NCBI RefSeq assembly: GCF_947624825.1
Contig: NZ_CANQLZ010000018.1
Coordinates: 1-49,381 of the forward strand
DNA length: 49,381 bases
Direction of reading: 5' to 3'
Origin: an uncultured Acinetobacter sp.
GTDB taxonomy: Bacteria > Pseudomonadota > Gammaproteobacteria > Pseudomonadales > Moraxellaceae
Shown in pieces: positions 8,513-17,147 of the stretch; position 1 is the stretch's first letter, and each line of letters begins with the position of its first letter. The notes under the pieces are model-generated. The model saw only the letters and a list, made by a program, of their open reading frames with translations. It had not been told where the DNA came from and did not search any database. Made by a program: the position numbers and the translations under genes.

Positions 8513-9166
8513 TTAATCTTGTGCTGTCAAAGATGCTGCGATAGAAGTCTGCCCATCACGCGGTAAAATACCGTATAGCATCATGTGAATGGTATGTTGA
8601 ATAATACGCTGTTGCATGCTGCGGTTACGTAAGGTTTTACCGGTGACCATTTCCATCTGCGTTGAGAAATCGGCATAGTTTTGGGTCAATGCCCAAATGT
8701 TTAAAATCAGTAATTCAGCATCAATATCTTTAGAAATTTTGCCTTGCTCTTGCCAATTACTAATCACTTTGGCCTTACGTTTTACTAACTTTTTGAGTGG
8801 TCCTTTTAAAATTGACAAGATACGAGGTGCACCTTGAATCACTTCTAAAGCAAATAAACGCGATGCCTTAGGCTGAGTACGTGACACTTCAATTTTTTGC
8901 ATTAAATAATTGGCCAAAGCCTCTTCTGGCTCTAAATCTGCCTCAATCATTTGCAATGGTGCTAACCATTTTTGCAATACAGTGGTGAGCACTTCTACAT
9001 ACAACGCTTCTTTATTTTCGTAGTAATAAAAGATATTGGATTTGTGCATTTCTGCAAGCTGCGCGATCTCATCAAGGCTCGCGCCATTAAAACCATACAG
9101 CGAGAAAACATCTAAAGCTGCATTGAGCAGTTGATGGCGTTTTTGCGTACTCTTTTTCTGTTCCAT
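8513..9166 (-). CDS. TetR-family regulator, RutR-like
   Basis: 217 residues. The N-terminal helix-turn-helix is clear: LLNAALDVFSLYGFNGASLD, EIAQLAEMHKSNIFYYYENK. The C-terminal ligand domain resembles the RutR/YcdC subgroup (VISNWQEQGKISKDIDAELL, NIWALTQNYADF). RutR in E. coli senses uracil and controls pyrimidine use; no rut genes are present here, so the ligand is unknown. The open frame extends 18 codons further, but those residues lack family character and the start at 9166 (MEQKKSTQKRHQ) fits TetR proteins. It lies downstream of ssuB in the same direction, separated by a terminator and 350 bases, so it is a separate transcript. Confidence 0.82.
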   Translation of the reverse strand: MEQKKSTQKRHQLLNAALDVFSLYGFNGASLDEIAQLAEMHKSNIFYYYENKEALYVEVLTTVLQKWLAPLQMIEADLEPEEALANYLMQKIEVSRTQPKASRLFALEVIQGAPRILSILKGPLKKLVKRKAKVISNWQEQGKISKDIDAELLILNIWALTQNYADFSTQMEMVTGKTLRNRSMQQRIIQHTIHMMLYGILPRDGQTSIAASLTAQD

Positions 9167-9200
9167 TGGCAGATTTAAAAATTCGGTAAGGGAGTGGCAA

Positions 9201-9230
9201 ATTGTACGACAAATCAGCAAATATTGGCAG
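9201..9230 (-). promoter_or_regulatory. Candidate promoter and operator of the TetR-family gene
   Basis: On the minus strand CTGCCA (9230-9225) and TACAAT (9206-9201) are separated by 18 bases, 34 bases ahead of the start codon. An inverted repeat TTGT-n3-ACAA (9202-9212) overlaps the -10 box and could be an autorepression site. Both were read by eye. Confidence 0.35.
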
Positions 9231-9475
9231 GAAGATAGATTAATTTTTAGACAATTTTTACCGTTTATTATAAAAAAAAGCCTGAATGTGTGATCTAGTC
9301 AAAATTATATAAATTTGACTGATAATTTAATTTTTTATTTTACCGATCAATTTTATTAGTTTTTTCAATGATATTGAAATTAAATTTTGCCGAAAATATC
9401 AATAAAAATATCACAGATTCCTTTTTATGCTGTTCAAGTACAGCTTTCATTTAAGCTCTTTAAGCAATAATCATC

Positions 9476-9507
9476 AAAACTGAGTCTTGGCAAAAAAGCT
9501 CAGTTTT
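9476..9507 (-). terminator. Terminator of the ssu operon
   Basis: AAAACTGAG (9476-9484) pairs with CTCAGTTTT (9499-9507), loop of 14, with TTTTG following on the minus strand. It lies 12 bases past the ssuB stop. Confidence 0.65.
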
Positions 9508-9518
9508 AGATTAAAAAT

Positions 9519-10310
9519 TTAAGTTGAAAGCACGGCATGAAGTACCTGTTGTTCAAGTGCAGTAAAGTTGTGATCTTTAATACGAGGGCGGGCCAAATCC
9601 ACTTTAAATTGTGCGGCAATATGACCTCGATCAAGCAAAATAATCCGATCAGCAAGCTGTACCGCTTCACTGACATCATGCGTCACCAAGATGGCAGTAA
9701 AGCCATGCTCTTGCCATAATTGTTCAATCAGGTTTTGCATTTCTAAACGGGTCAGGGCATCCAGTGCGCCCAATGGTTCATCTAATAATAAAATACGCGG
9801 TGTATGTGATAAGGCACGCGCAAGGGCAGCACGTTGGCGTTGTCCACCAGACAGTTGCGTGGGCCAAAGCGCTACTTTTTCTTTTAAGCCGACTTTTTCC
9901 AGCATGTTTAACGCTGTTGTATGTTGTGGTTTGGCTAAACCCAATTGCACATTTTGTTCGATGTTACGCCATGGCAAGAGTCGTGGGTCTTGGAACATGA
10001 CGCGAATATCATCGCTCGTGATTCCCTCACGTAAATGACGGGCTGATTTAAACTTAATTTCACCATAGCTTTGTTGTTCAAGGTCGGCAATTAAACGCAA
10101 TAGGGTGCTTTTACCACAGCCACTGCGCCCCACAATGGCAATAAATTCACCGGCTTGAATATGTAGATTGAGGTTTTCTAGAACTTTGACCTCACCATAA
10201 TATTTATACAGCTGCTCAATTAAAATCTCAGCACCAAGGTTGGCATTGGGATGAAGATCAGGATGAGCTACTGCATCATCAACGTGACGAGTTAAGCTTA
10301 AATCAGTCAT
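9519..10310 (-). CDS. ssuB: Alkanesulfonate ABC transporter, ATP-binding protein
   Basis: 263-residue ATPase that powers sulfonate import with SsuC and SsuA. Walker A is GRSGCGKST, the Q-loop lies in [13 protein letters not shown], the ABC signature is LSGGQRQR, Walker B is [12 protein letters not shown], and the H-loop is [10 protein letters not shown]. The sequence is closest in style to the nitrate/sulfonate/taurine ATPase group (SsuB/TauB/NrtD). The start at 10310 is chosen because AAGGAAAAAATA precedes it; the longer frame begins inside ssuC. It is the last gene of ssuA-ssuD-ssuC-ssuB, 10 bases after ssuC. Confidence 0.9.
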   Translation of the reverse strand: MTDLSLTRHVDDAVAHPDLHPNANLGAEILIEQLYKYYGEVKVLENLNLHIQAGEFIAIVGRSGCGKSTLLRLIADLEQQSYGEIKFKSARHLREGITSDDIRVMFQDPRLLPWRNIEQNVQLGLAKPQHTTALNMLEKVGLKEKVALWPTQLSGGQRQRAALARALSHTPRILLLDEPLGALDALTRLEMQNLIEQLWQEHGFTAILVTHDVSEAVQLADRIILLDRGHIAAQFKVDLARPRIKDHNFTALEQQVLHAVLST

Positions 10311-10320
10311 TATTTTTTCC

Positions 10321-11136
10321 TTATTTTTGATAACCTGCATGCCAACGCAGTAAATAACGCTCTAAAGCCACTGCAAAGACATCTGCTAATTTACCCAGTA
10401 GGGCATAGAGTAAAATACCCACTAAAACCACATCGGTTTGTAAAAATTCACGGGCATTCATAGTCATATAACCAATACCCGCTTGTGCAGAAATGGTTTC
10501 AGCCACAATTAAAAGTACCCATACCAAACCTAGCGAAAAACGTAAACCGACTAAAATAGAAGGCATAGCACCGGGTAAAATAATCTCACGATACAATTGT
10601 GTTCGTGTTAGTCCGTAACTTTTGCCCATTTCAATCAGTTGTGGGTCAACTGAGCGAATACCATGATAGGTATTGATATAAATTGGAAAAAACACCCCAA
10701 TTGCCACCAAGAACAATTTTGCAGATTCATCGATCCCAAACCATAAAATTACTAAGGGAATCAGCGCTAAAGCAGGAATGTTACGAATCATCTGTAGCGT
10801 GGTATCTAGGAGGGTAGATGCCAATTTAGATGAGCCATTGAGCAAACCTAAAGCTAGACCTAAGCCACCGCCAATCAGTAAACCCATGAGGGCACGACCA
10901 GCACTCACTTGGACGTGTTGCCACAGCTCACCACTGACCATTAATTGCCAAAATGCACTCACTACTGCTGTAGGTGCTGGTAAAATCCGACTTTCTAACA
11001 GACCTGTTGTGGCAGACAGTTGCCAAATTGCAATCAGTACAACAGGCACTAACCAAGGCAGCAAACGCTGCCTAAGTTGTGTTCCACGTGAAACTTTGCT
11101 TTTGGAGAACGGTATAGGAATCACCTGATTAGACAT
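10321..11136 (-). CDS. ssuC: Alkanesulfonate ABC transporter, permease
   Basis: 271-residue inner-membrane permease of the SsuC/TauC/NrtB group, with about six hydrophobic segments. The conserved cytoplasmic loop that contacts the ATPase is seen around [26 protein letters not shown]. The start ATG overlaps the last base of the ssuD stop (TAATG), indicating translational coupling. The sulfonate assignment comes from the operon partner SsuD; by sequence alone taurine or another organosulfonate would be equally possible. Confidence 0.9.
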   Translation of the reverse strand: MSNQVIPIPFSKSKVSRGTQLRQRLLPWLVPVVLIAIWQLSATTGLLESRILPAPTAVVSAFWQLMVSGELWQHVQVSAGRALMGLLIGGGLGLALGLLNGSSKLASTLLDTTLQMIRNIPALALIPLVILWFGIDESAKLFLVAIGVFFPIYINTYHGIRSVDPQLIEMGKSYGLTRTQLYREIILPGAMPSILVGLRFSLGLVWVLLIVAETISAQAGIGYMTMNAREFLQTDVVLVGILLYALLGKLADVFAVALERYLLRWHAGYQK

Positions 11137-12311
11137 TAAGCTGGCTCCTGCGTTTTAACCTCTTGCTTGGCCGCATCTGCCACGTAGTTATTGGCTACGA
11201 TCTCGCCAAATGGGCCGGTCAAGTGAGGTTGTGCTAATTTTTCACGAGTGGCTAAAGGCAACAGTGGGAAGACCAACTCAGCAAAGCGAATAGATTCTTC
11301 TAAATGTGGATAGCCTGAGAAAATAAAGGTATCAATGCCTAAATCGGCATATTCTTGAATACGTGCAGCTACAGTTTCAGGATCACCGACTAAAGCTGTG
11401 CCTGCACCACCACGCACCAGACCAACACCTGCCCAAAGGTTAGGTGAAACTTCTAATTTAGTTCGATCACCATTGTGTAGCTCAGCCATACGACGCTGAC
11501 CCACAGAATCCATTTGTTTAAATTTAGCTTGTGCTGCAGCAATGGTTGCATCATCAATATGTTGAATCAGTTGCTCCGCTGCCGCCCATGCTTCTTCATT
11601 GCTTTCACGTACAATCACATGTAAACGAATACCATAAGTTAAGGTACGACCACGCGCTGCGGCTTTTTGACGTACCAGCTCTAATTTTTCTTTGACTGCT
11701 GCAGGTGGTTCACCCCAAGTGAGATAAGTATCGACTTGCTCGGCTGCCAGCTCTACAGCATCATCAGATGAGCCGCCAAACCAAAGTGGTGGATACGGTT
11801 TTTGTATAGGTGGATAAAGTAATTTGGCATTTTCAACTTGTAAGCGTTCACCTTTAAAACTATAGCTTTCACCCGTATGTGAGCGCGTTAAAATCTCACG
11901 CCAAATGGTGGTGTATTCAGCAGCAGTTTTATAACGAGTCTGATGATCTTCATACACACCATCGCCCTTAAGCTCTTGCTCATCACCACCAGTTACCAAG
12001 TTAAGCAATACACGACCACCCGATAAACGATCCATAGTGGCTGCCATACGTGCAGCGAGTGCAGGCGTGGTTACACCCGGACGTAAAGCCACCAAGAACT
12101 TAAGCTTTTGCGTGGCATCAATTAAGCTTGCTGCGGTAATCCAAGGATCTTCACATGAACGTCCGGTCGGAATCAGAACGCCTTCATAACCTAAGTTGTC
12201 GACTGCAACTGCAATCTGTTTCATATAGGCATGATCTACTTGGCGCGCGCCTTTACTCGTACCTAAATAGCGACTATCACCATGAGTGGGAATAAACCAA
12301 AAGATTTTCAT
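11136..12311 (-). CDS. ssuD: FMNH2-dependent alkanesulfonate monooxygenase
   Basis: 391 residues of the bacterial luciferase-like (F420/FMN) monooxygenase fold. It uses reduced FMN and oxygen to split alkanesulfonates into aldehyde and sulfite, supplying sulfur. The sequence opens [18 protein letters not shown] and shows [28 protein letters not shown] and [15 protein letters not shown], all typical of SsuD. It depends on a separate NAD(P)H:FMN reductase (SsuE), which is absent from this operon. Upstream, 114 bases separate it from ssuA, with a GCTTGG/CCAAGC hairpin. Confidence 0.93.
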   Translation of the reverse strand: MKIFWFIPTHGDSRYLGTSKGARQVDHAYMKQIAVAVDNLGYEGVLIPTGRSCEDPWITAASLIDATQKLKFLVALRPGVTTPALAARMAATMDRLSGGRVLLNLVTGGDEQELKGDGVYEDHQTRYKTAAEYTTIWREILTRSHTGESYSFKGERLQVENAKLLYPPIQKPYPPLWFGGSSDDAVELAAEQVDTYLTWGEPPAAVKEKLELVRQKAAARGRTLTYGIRLHVIVRESNEEAWAAAEQLIQHIDDATIAAAQAKFKQMDSVGQRRMAELHNGDRTKLEVSPNLWAGVGLVRGGAGTALVGDPETVAARIQEYADLGIDTFIFSGYPHLEESIRFAELVFPLLPLATREKLAQPHLTGPFGEIVANNYVADAAKQEVKTQEPA

Positions 12312-12390
12312 TATATTGATCCTTAATTATGGATAGATCCAAATAGTGTCTTAACGACTGATTGGCGTTTAAATGTGATGCAGCCAAATG

Positions 12391-12410
12391 CTTGGCTTAT
12401 AACCAAGCGG
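12391..12410. repeat. Hairpin between ssuA and ssuD
   Basis: GCTTGG and CCAAGC flank a 7-base loop within the 114-base gap after ssuA. No T-run follows on the minus strand. It might stabilise the ssuA message or attenuate transcription into ssuD; this is inference. Coordinates are good to about one base. Confidence 0.4.
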
Positions 12411-12425
12411 ATAAGCAGTTATGGC

Positions 12426-13379
12426 TTATTTCGCTTGCGGTAAAATTGCACTTTGAATATCCAGTTTGTGTGGAATTAATTTTTGCTGATAAAAAGCATC
12501 AGCCACATTTTGTTGGGCTTCGATCACGTCATTGGAAAGGGGGGTTATAGCAAAGCCCATACGTTGAATAGATTGATGCAGCACTTCAAATTCAAGACCT
12601 GTGGGTTGTTGTAATAATTTGGCCGCATCGCTTGGGTGCTGTTTGACCCATTGTGTGGTGGTATTTAAGGTGCGCACTATGGTTTGCAGGATCTTGGGAT
12701 TTTCCTCAGCAAATTTACGATCAGCTAAGTAAAATTGATGATTTCTGACTAAGTTTTTACCTGTGACTAAACTACGTGCCCCAATTTGATGTTCAGCAGC
12801 GGCTAAGAATGGATCCCAAATGACCCAAGCATCAACTGAGCCGCGTTCAAATGCAGCCCGTGCATCGGATGGCGGTAAATACACCACTTCAACGTCAGTT
12901 AGGTTCAGGTTATTGTTTTCTAAGATTTTTAATAATAAGTAATGCACATTAGAACCTTTATTCAGGGCAATGCGTTTACCTTTTAAATCTTTGATGGTTT
13001 GAATACTTGAATCTTTTGGTACGACCAAAGCTTCACCTAAGGGTGCAGCAGGTTGGTGAGCCACATAGACCAACTTGGCATTGGCAGCTTGGGCAAAAAT
13101 AGGCGGTGCTTCACCGGCCTCACCAAATACCACACTGCCTACGTTTAGCCCTTCTAAAAGCTGAGGTCCGGCAGGAAATTCCACCCATTTCACCGTGACA
13201 CCTTGTGCTTTAAGGCTTTGTTCTAATGTGCCTTGCGCTTTGACCAGTGGCAAAACGCCATATTTTTGAAAGCCAATGTTTAAAGTCACTTGTTCTTTTG
13301 GCTGAGCACAAGCACTTAACATCATAGCGCTTGCTACGACTGTAGATAAAACTAAGCTTTTAGCAAAACGGCGTGACAT
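12426..13379 (-). CDS. ssuA: Alkanesulfonate ABC transporter, substrate-binding lipoprotein
   Basis: 317 residues, the periplasmic binding component that delivers sulfonates to SsuBC. The N-terminus has a positively charged start, a hydrophobic core and the lipobox LSAC with Cys24, so it is predicted to be a lipoprotein rather than the soluble form known in E. coli. The mature part reads VTLNIGFQKYGVLPLVKAQG and GLNVGSVVFGEAGEAPPIFA, the SsuA/TauA/NrtA-type periplasmic fold. CAGGAGCAC lies just before the ATG. It is the first gene of the operon, with a 333-base upstream region carrying repeats. Confidence 0.9.
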   Translation of the reverse strand: MSRRFAKSLVLSTVVASAMMLSACAQPKEQVTLNIGFQKYGVLPLVKAQGTLEQSLKAQGVTVKWVEFPAGPQLLEGLNVGSVVFGEAGEAPPIFAQAANAKLVYVAHQPAAPLGEALVVPKDSSIQTIKDLKGKRIALNKGSNVHYLLLKILENNNLNLTDVEVVYLPPSDARAAFERGSVDAWVIWDPFLAAAEHQIGARSLVTGKNLVRNHQFYLADRKFAEENPKILQTIVRTLNTTTQWVKQHPSDAAKLLQQPTGLEFEVLHQSIQRMGFAITPLSNDVIEAQQNVADAFYQQKLIPHKLDIQSAILPQAK

Positions 13380-13712
13380 AAAAGTGCTCCTGAATGTGTA
13401 AGTGAAATGAAGTCATCACCGCATAAACTAAACAAAAATATTTTTCGAAAAAAATAACGATTCAGGAATTCAACATGAAAAAAAAAGATAAATAAAAAAG
13501 TGCAAAACTTATGTAAAAAAGTGCTGAATTTCAGCGAGAGTGGAAAATTGTTTTTATCTTTATAGTATTGAAAAATATATTAAAAAATAAATAGCCACAC
13601 AGTGTGCTTAATAATTGCAGCTAAACAGATGCATTTAAGATCAGCCTCATGACGATTTTTTAAGATATCTATATCTAAAATTGAGCTATGGCGGAGTTAA
13701 AAAAAGCCACTG
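13380..13712. other. Upstream region of ssuA with paired repeats
   Basis: 333 gene-free AT-rich bases between ssuA and the end of argA. They contain an 11-base direct repeat (13493-13503 and 13514-13524), an overlapping 13-base palindrome (13523-13535) and, at the right end, the argA terminator. No promoter boxes are convincing by eye. Confidence 0.6.
13493..13535. promoter_or_regulatory. Direct repeat plus palindrome upstream of ssuA
   Basis: TAAAAAAGTGC occurs at 13493-13503 and again at 13514-13524, exactly 21 bases apart, which is two helical turns. The second copy overlaps the palindrome GCTGAA-T-TTCAGC (13523-13535). The cluster lies about 115-155 bases ahead of ssuA. The layout would suit a LysR-type activator such as a CysB/Cbl relative, but no regulator gene is adjacent. 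Confidence 0.4.
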
Positions 13713-13723
13713 TTAAAGTGACT
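13698..13723 (-). terminator. Terminator overlapping the argA stop codon
   Basis: AGTCAC/GTGGCT stem on the minus strand (13723-13718 with 13710-13705), then seven T residues. The stem includes the last codons of argA. Confidence 0.7.
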
Positions 13724-15065
13724 TTTTGCAAACAATCGAACTACGTTGATAGTTATATAAGGCTTGGCGTGCGTTGGGTAAATCATCCACACTGGCATTT
13801 TCAAAACCATGTTCTAAAAACCAATGTGCAGTACGCGTGGTTAAAATAAACAATTGCTGAATGCCCATGCTGCGTGCTTTGTGTTCCAAATATTCTAAAA
13901 TTTGACTACCGCGATTTGATTTACGATAACTTGGATGCACCGCAACACAGGCAATTTCAGCCGATGGAATCTCATTGTTTTGGGTAGGAATTGGATATAA
14001 CGCAGCACAGGCTAAGATAGTGCCATCACGTTCAATCACCGCAAATTGATGTATTTCATTTTCTAAACGTTCACGCGAACGATAAACCAAAATCCCTTGT
14101 TCTTCTAACGGGCGTAATAGGCTAATTAAGCCTCCCACATCTTGAATATTGGCCATACGCACATCTTCATAGTGTGCATCGGTGAGCATGGTGCCAGAAC
14201 CATCACGGGTAAATAATTCTTCAACTAAAGCGCCATCGTAAGCATAAGAAATCAGATGTACACGTTCAATGCCTTGGGTAGAGGCCAGTTTAGCACCTTG
14301 CAAATGTAAGGCCAGTTCAGGTTGAGTGCTTTGATATCTTTGAATGTAAATATCAAGTTCGGCTGTATTAATTTCGCGTTGTAATTGACCTGCTTCATTC
14401 ATTAAGCCATGTTGCTGCCCTAAGAAAATCAATTTATCGGCTTTGATTTGAATGGCCGTTTTAGTGGCAACTTCTTCGGCCAGTAAATTAAACACCTCAC
14501 CTGTGGTGGAATAACCGGTAGGTCCAAGTAACACAATATTGTGATTGTCTAAATGGCGTTGAATAGCGGCATGATCAATGCTGCGTACTTCACCTGTGAG
14601 CTGAAAATCCGTACCATCGTGAATACCATAAGGTTTGGCGGTGACAAAATTGCCCGATACCACATCAATGCGTGCTCCATACATCGGTGAGTTGGCTAAT
14701 CCCATCGACAATAAAGCTTCAATTTGTAAGCGAATAGAACCCACGGCACTCATCACCGCAGTTAAAGATTCACGGGTGGTAATACGGCGCTGCTTATAAA
14801 AAGGCGTTTCAATCTGCGCAACCTTAAGCTGCTGGTTAATTTGTGGACGTGCGCCGTGCACCAAAATCAGACGGATACCTAAGGAATGCAGTAAGGCAAT
14901 GTCATGAATAATATGCTGAAAATTGTCATGCTGGACTGCTTCACCATCAAACATCAACACAAAGGTTTTACCGCGGTGCGCGTTGATATACGGCGCCGAA
15001 TGACGAAACCAGTGCACATATTGCAAGGTTGTGCTTGAAGTAGGATCAGATGCAGAACTAGACAT
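13713..15065 (-). CDS. argA: N-acetylglutamate synthase (amino-acid N-acetyltransferase)
   Basis: 450 residues that acetylate glutamate with acetyl-CoA, the first step of arginine synthesis. The N-terminal amino-acid-kinase-like domain (about 20-290) shows VLMFDGEAVQ, LILVHGARPQINQQL and VLLGPTGYSTTGEVFNL; this domain is the arginine sensor in classical ArgA. The C-terminal GNAT domain (about 300-445) shows CVAVHPSYRKSNRGSQILEY, the acetyl-CoA binding loop, and LTTRTAHWFLEHGF. Length matches E. coli ArgA (443). It stands alone between terminators. Confidence 0.94.
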   Translation of the reverse strand: MSSSASDPTSSTTLQYVHWFRHSAPYINAHRGKTFVLMFDGEAVQHDNFQHIIHDIALLHSLGIRLILVHGARPQINQQLKVAQIETPFYKQRRITTRESLTAVMSAVGSIRLQIEALLSMGLANSPMYGARIDVVSGNFVTAKPYGIHDGTDFQLTGEVRSIDHAAIQRHLDNHNIVLLGPTGYSTTGEVFNLLAEEVATKTAIQIKADKLIFLGQQHGLMNEAGQLQREINTAELDIYIQRYQSTQPELALHLQGAKLASTQGIERVHLISYAYDGALVEELFTRDGSGTMLTDAHYEDVRMANIQDVGGLISLLRPLEEQGILVYRSRERLENEIHQFAVIERDGTILACAALYPIPTQNNEIPSAEIACVAVHPSYRKSNRGSQILEYLEHKARSMGIQQLFILTTRTAHWFLEHGFENASVDDLPNARQALYNYQRSSIVCKKSL

Positions 15066-15113
15066 AGCAGGCTCAAAGAAGTCGCAATAGATTATTTTAA
15101 TTCATTCACACAA

Positions 15114-15143
15114 CAAAAAACACCTGAGTAGGGGGCTCAGGTG
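15114..15143 (-). terminator. Terminator of the first RcnB-like gene
   Basis: CACCTGAG (15121-15128) pairs with CTCAGGTG (15136-15143) across a 7-base G-rich loop; six T residues follow on the minus strand. Confidence 0.8.
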
Positions 15144-15173
15144 TTTGGGACGAGGTTGAGAGATGACTTAAGT

Positions 15174-15560
15174 TTAAATCACACGCAAAATGCGATTATT
15201 TTTTTCATTCACTAATACATAATCTCCATTCACTTTATACCATTGTTGATTTTTGCCGGCTTTGGCTAAACCACGTGCATCACGTGAGTTAACTTCAAAA
15301 CGCTTTGAATCAAAAGCACGGGGTAGGGTTTGACCTACGCGTAAATTGCTTTGACTAAAACGACGATCATCTTGATATTTTTTCGCATGTACCGGCGGTG
15401 GCGTATGCTTAAACTGTGGACCGTGTTTCACCATGTGGGCAGGCGGTGGTGGTGCTTTACGAGGGTCAAAACGATGATCAGGACCCGGACCTGCCATTGC
15501 TGTTGTAGTTGCCATTACAGCGGTTAATGACAGCGCAATCGTTGTTAGAAGTTTTTTCAT
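15174..15560 (-). CDS. RcnB-like periplasmic protein, copy 1
   Basis: 128 residues with a Sec signal peptide cleaved near AMA-GPG. The mature part is rich in Pro, His, Lys and Arg (PRKAPPPPAHMVKHGPQ). The C-terminal domain has the RcnB-type pattern VGQTLPRAFDS and QQWYKVNGDYVLVNEKNNRI. E. coli RcnB is a periplasmic protein needed for nickel/cobalt homeostasis, but many RcnB-fold proteins are of unknown role. The His-rich linker would allow metal binding; this is inference. A paralogue lies 190 bases upstream, each with its own terminator. Confidence 0.75.
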   Translation of the reverse strand: MKKLLTTIALSLTAVMATTTAMAGPGPDHRFDPRKAPPPPAHMVKHGPQFKHTPPPVHAKKYQDDRRFSQSNLRVGQTLPRAFDSKRFEVNSRDARGLAKAGKNQQWYKVNGDYVLVNEKNNRILRVI

Positions 15561-15703
15561 TGCTGATACCTAAACTGTGTACAGATGTTTTCCGATGAGT
15601 TCAATTTAGGTCAAAAAACTAGATAAACGATGGGGGGAATTTAGGTGAAATGTGAAATGTATGGAGAAAAAAAGAAGATCACTATATTTCAATAAAATTG
15701 CAT

Positions 15704-15731
15704 AAAAAAAGCCTAAACATGGGTTTAGGCT
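15704..15731. terminator. Terminator of the second RcnB-like gene
   Basis: AGCCTAAAC (15710-15718) pairs with GTTTAGGCT (15723-15731), loop of 4; seven T residues follow on the minus strand. Confidence 0.8.
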
Positions 15732-15750
15732 TAAAAGAGATCACACAGAT

Positions 15751-16128
15751 TTAATCTTGAATTTTAACAATACTGTTGGTGTCGGAATTGAGCAAGATAT
15801 AATGATTATTCACTTTATACCACTGTTGATTACGGCTTGGTTTAGGTAAGTCATTGTCTTTATATTCTACTTTATAACCATCGCTACGATAATGCTGTGG
15901 CATCACGTAACCGGTTTGCCATTTCATTTGTTTTAGACGCTTCATACCACGCTGTTCATGTGAACGGTATTGAGCATCTTCCGTATGTCGTTTATCGCGA
16001 TGTTTATAGGTAGAAGGTGTATGGGTATCGGCTTCAGGGAAATATTCAACTTGTGGGGCAGCGGTTAAAGCACTGCTTGCCATCAAGGCACTCAAAGAAA
16101 TTGCCACACTTGCCAATATCTTTTGCAT
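15751..16128 (-). CDS. RcnB-like periplasmic protein, copy 2
   Basis: 125 residues with a signal peptide ending near ALTA-APQ. The mature part has a charged middle (YKHRDKRHTEDAQYRSHEQR) and the shared C-terminal pattern QQWYKVNNHYILLNSDTNSI, closely matching copy 1, while the middle regions differ. Starting at 16128 gives a normal signal peptide and places GGGGGTT just upstream; the frame could extend 11 codons to 16161. The two genes look like a tandem duplication that diverged outside the C-terminal domain. Function not established. Confidence 0.72.
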   Translation of the reverse strand: MQKILASVAISLSALMASSALTAAPQVEYFPEADTHTPSTYKHRDKRHTEDAQYRSHEQRGMKRLKQMKWQTGYVMPQHYRSDGYKVEYKDNDLPKPSRNQQWYKVNNHYILLNSDTNSIVKIQD

Positions 16129-16288
16129 GTTGTGAACCCCCATTTTGGAATCTTTTTTCAATAGTGTTTACTCTACGCAAAGAATGCAGAGAAACTGTGA
16201 AGAACACAGATAAATAACTTAAATAAAGTAGAGGAAATAAGAATATTATGCGGTAAAAGCTGTTGTTTTAATAGTCGATTCTTAAATG

Positions 16289-16317
16289 CAAAAAAACAGC
16301 CTATATGTGTAGGCTGT
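16289..16317 (-). terminator. Terminator of the 51-residue gene
   Basis: ACAGCCTA (16296-16303) pairs with TAGGCTGT (16310-16317), loop TATGTG; six T residues follow on the minus strand. Confidence 0.8.
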
Positions 16318-16328
16318 TGTTTAAGGGC

Positions 16329-16484
16329 TTAATTCCATTGTTGATTGAGCACCTGTAATGAGCAAATGGCTTCTAAAACCTCTTGGGCTTGCATACGGTC
16401 ATCTAAAGCTGAAATTAAGCTGCGTGGTAGTTGTAGATTTTCAATTGAACGAATGGTGTCGATTTTACGTTGTTGATCTGCCAT
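16329..16484 (-). CDS. Small conserved-looking protein, 51 residues, unknown
   Basis: I do not recognise this protein. The longer open frame starts at 16613, but it would cross the terminator of the upstream gene and its first 43 residues look noncoding. The ATG at 16484 has TTAGG at suitable spacing. The product, MADQQRKIDTIRSIENLQLP and on, is soluble, mostly helical by composition, with no signal or membrane segment. The gene sits between two good terminators, so it is a single-gene transcript, which supports it being real. Confidence 0.6.
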   Translation of the reverse strand: MADQQRKIDTIRSIENLQLPRSLISALDDRMQAQEVLEAICSLQVLNQQWN

Positions 16485-16596
16485 GAAAATATACCTAATA
16501 CGGTTTATGTTTGAATACATACAGCATAAGGCGAGCTTATTTATTTGTAAAACCGAATAATTTTGTAAAATTAATTTAATAAAGCGATTATTGTGC

Positions 16597-16621
16597 TCAA
16601 AAAAAGACCGCAAGCGGTCTT
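16597..16621. terminator. Terminator of the 139-residue gene
   Basis: AAGACCG/CGGTCTT stem (16604-16610 with 16615-16621) around CAAG; seven T residues follow on the minus strand. Confidence 0.8.
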
Positions 16622-16628
16622 ATTTTAA

Positions 16629-17048
16629 TTAATAGGCGTATTTTAAGTCGGTATATTCATTAAGTGACTTTTGAATATGTGAATTAATGAATTCTGAAAC
16701 ATCTTCAGCACTCATCGGTTGCCCTTGTTTGGTAATCACATGTTCAATCTCAGGTTGCCCTTCAATTTTAATGATGTAAGTAAAGTTCTTGGCGACTTTG
16801 TAAGCATCATCTTGTTTCACAATATGCGTGATGTATTTATAGCTGTGTTCAAAGTTTAGATCGGTATGAGAAAATACAAACTGATCAAATAACTTAAGAT
16901 TTTGACCATTTTCTAAAGCTTGTAAGTCATCCACAATACTGGCTTCAAACTTCATTCCGTATTTTTCAGAAATCGGTTGACCATCAATTAAAAGTGACAC
17001 CATACCATCGTCTAGGGCAGTGACTGTGATATTGCTAAAGTCAGACAT
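16629..17048 (-). CDS. Uncharacterised soluble protein, 139 residues
   Basis: I do not recognise a family. The sequence begins MSDFSNITVTALDDGMVSLL and is acidic, with alternating beta-like segments (YKYITHIVKQDD, FTYIIKIEGQPEIEHVITK) and a helical end (DVSEFINSHIQKSLNEY). It has no signal peptide, membrane segment or Cys motif, so it should be cytoplasmic. It has its own terminator and a 99-base gap to yciK. Codon use looks like that of its neighbours. Confidence 0.65.
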   Translation of the reverse strand: MSDFSNITVTALDDGMVSLLIDGQPISEKYGMKFEASIVDDLQALENGQNLKLFDQFVFSHTDLNFEHSYKYITHIVKQDDAYKVAKNFTYIIKIEGQPEIEHVITKQGQPMSAEDVSEFINSHIQKSLNEYTDLKYAY

Positions 17049-17147
17049 ATCAATCTCAACGTGTAAATTTAGCGTTTAAGTATGGTGTAAATGCTTAGAA
17101 ACACAATGCGCCTTTGGCTAAATATGCTGCAAAATTCAACACCAATG

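Larger units (their letters stand above)
9167..9518. other. Intergenic region: ssuB terminator and TetR gene promoter
   Basis: 352 AT-rich bases without a gene. Its right end holds the ssuB terminator (9476-9507) and its left end a plausible promoter for the TetR gene (9201-9230). In between, 9240-9470, I see only A/T tracts. Confidence 0.6.

Noticed and set aside
9537..10038. Plus-strand frames opposite ssuB
   Set aside because: They lie wholly inside ssuB, have no initiation signals and their translations look random.
16485..16613. N-terminal extension of the 51-residue protein
   Set aside because: The added 43 residues would cross the terminator of the upstream gene, and the ATG at 16484 has its own ribosome site.
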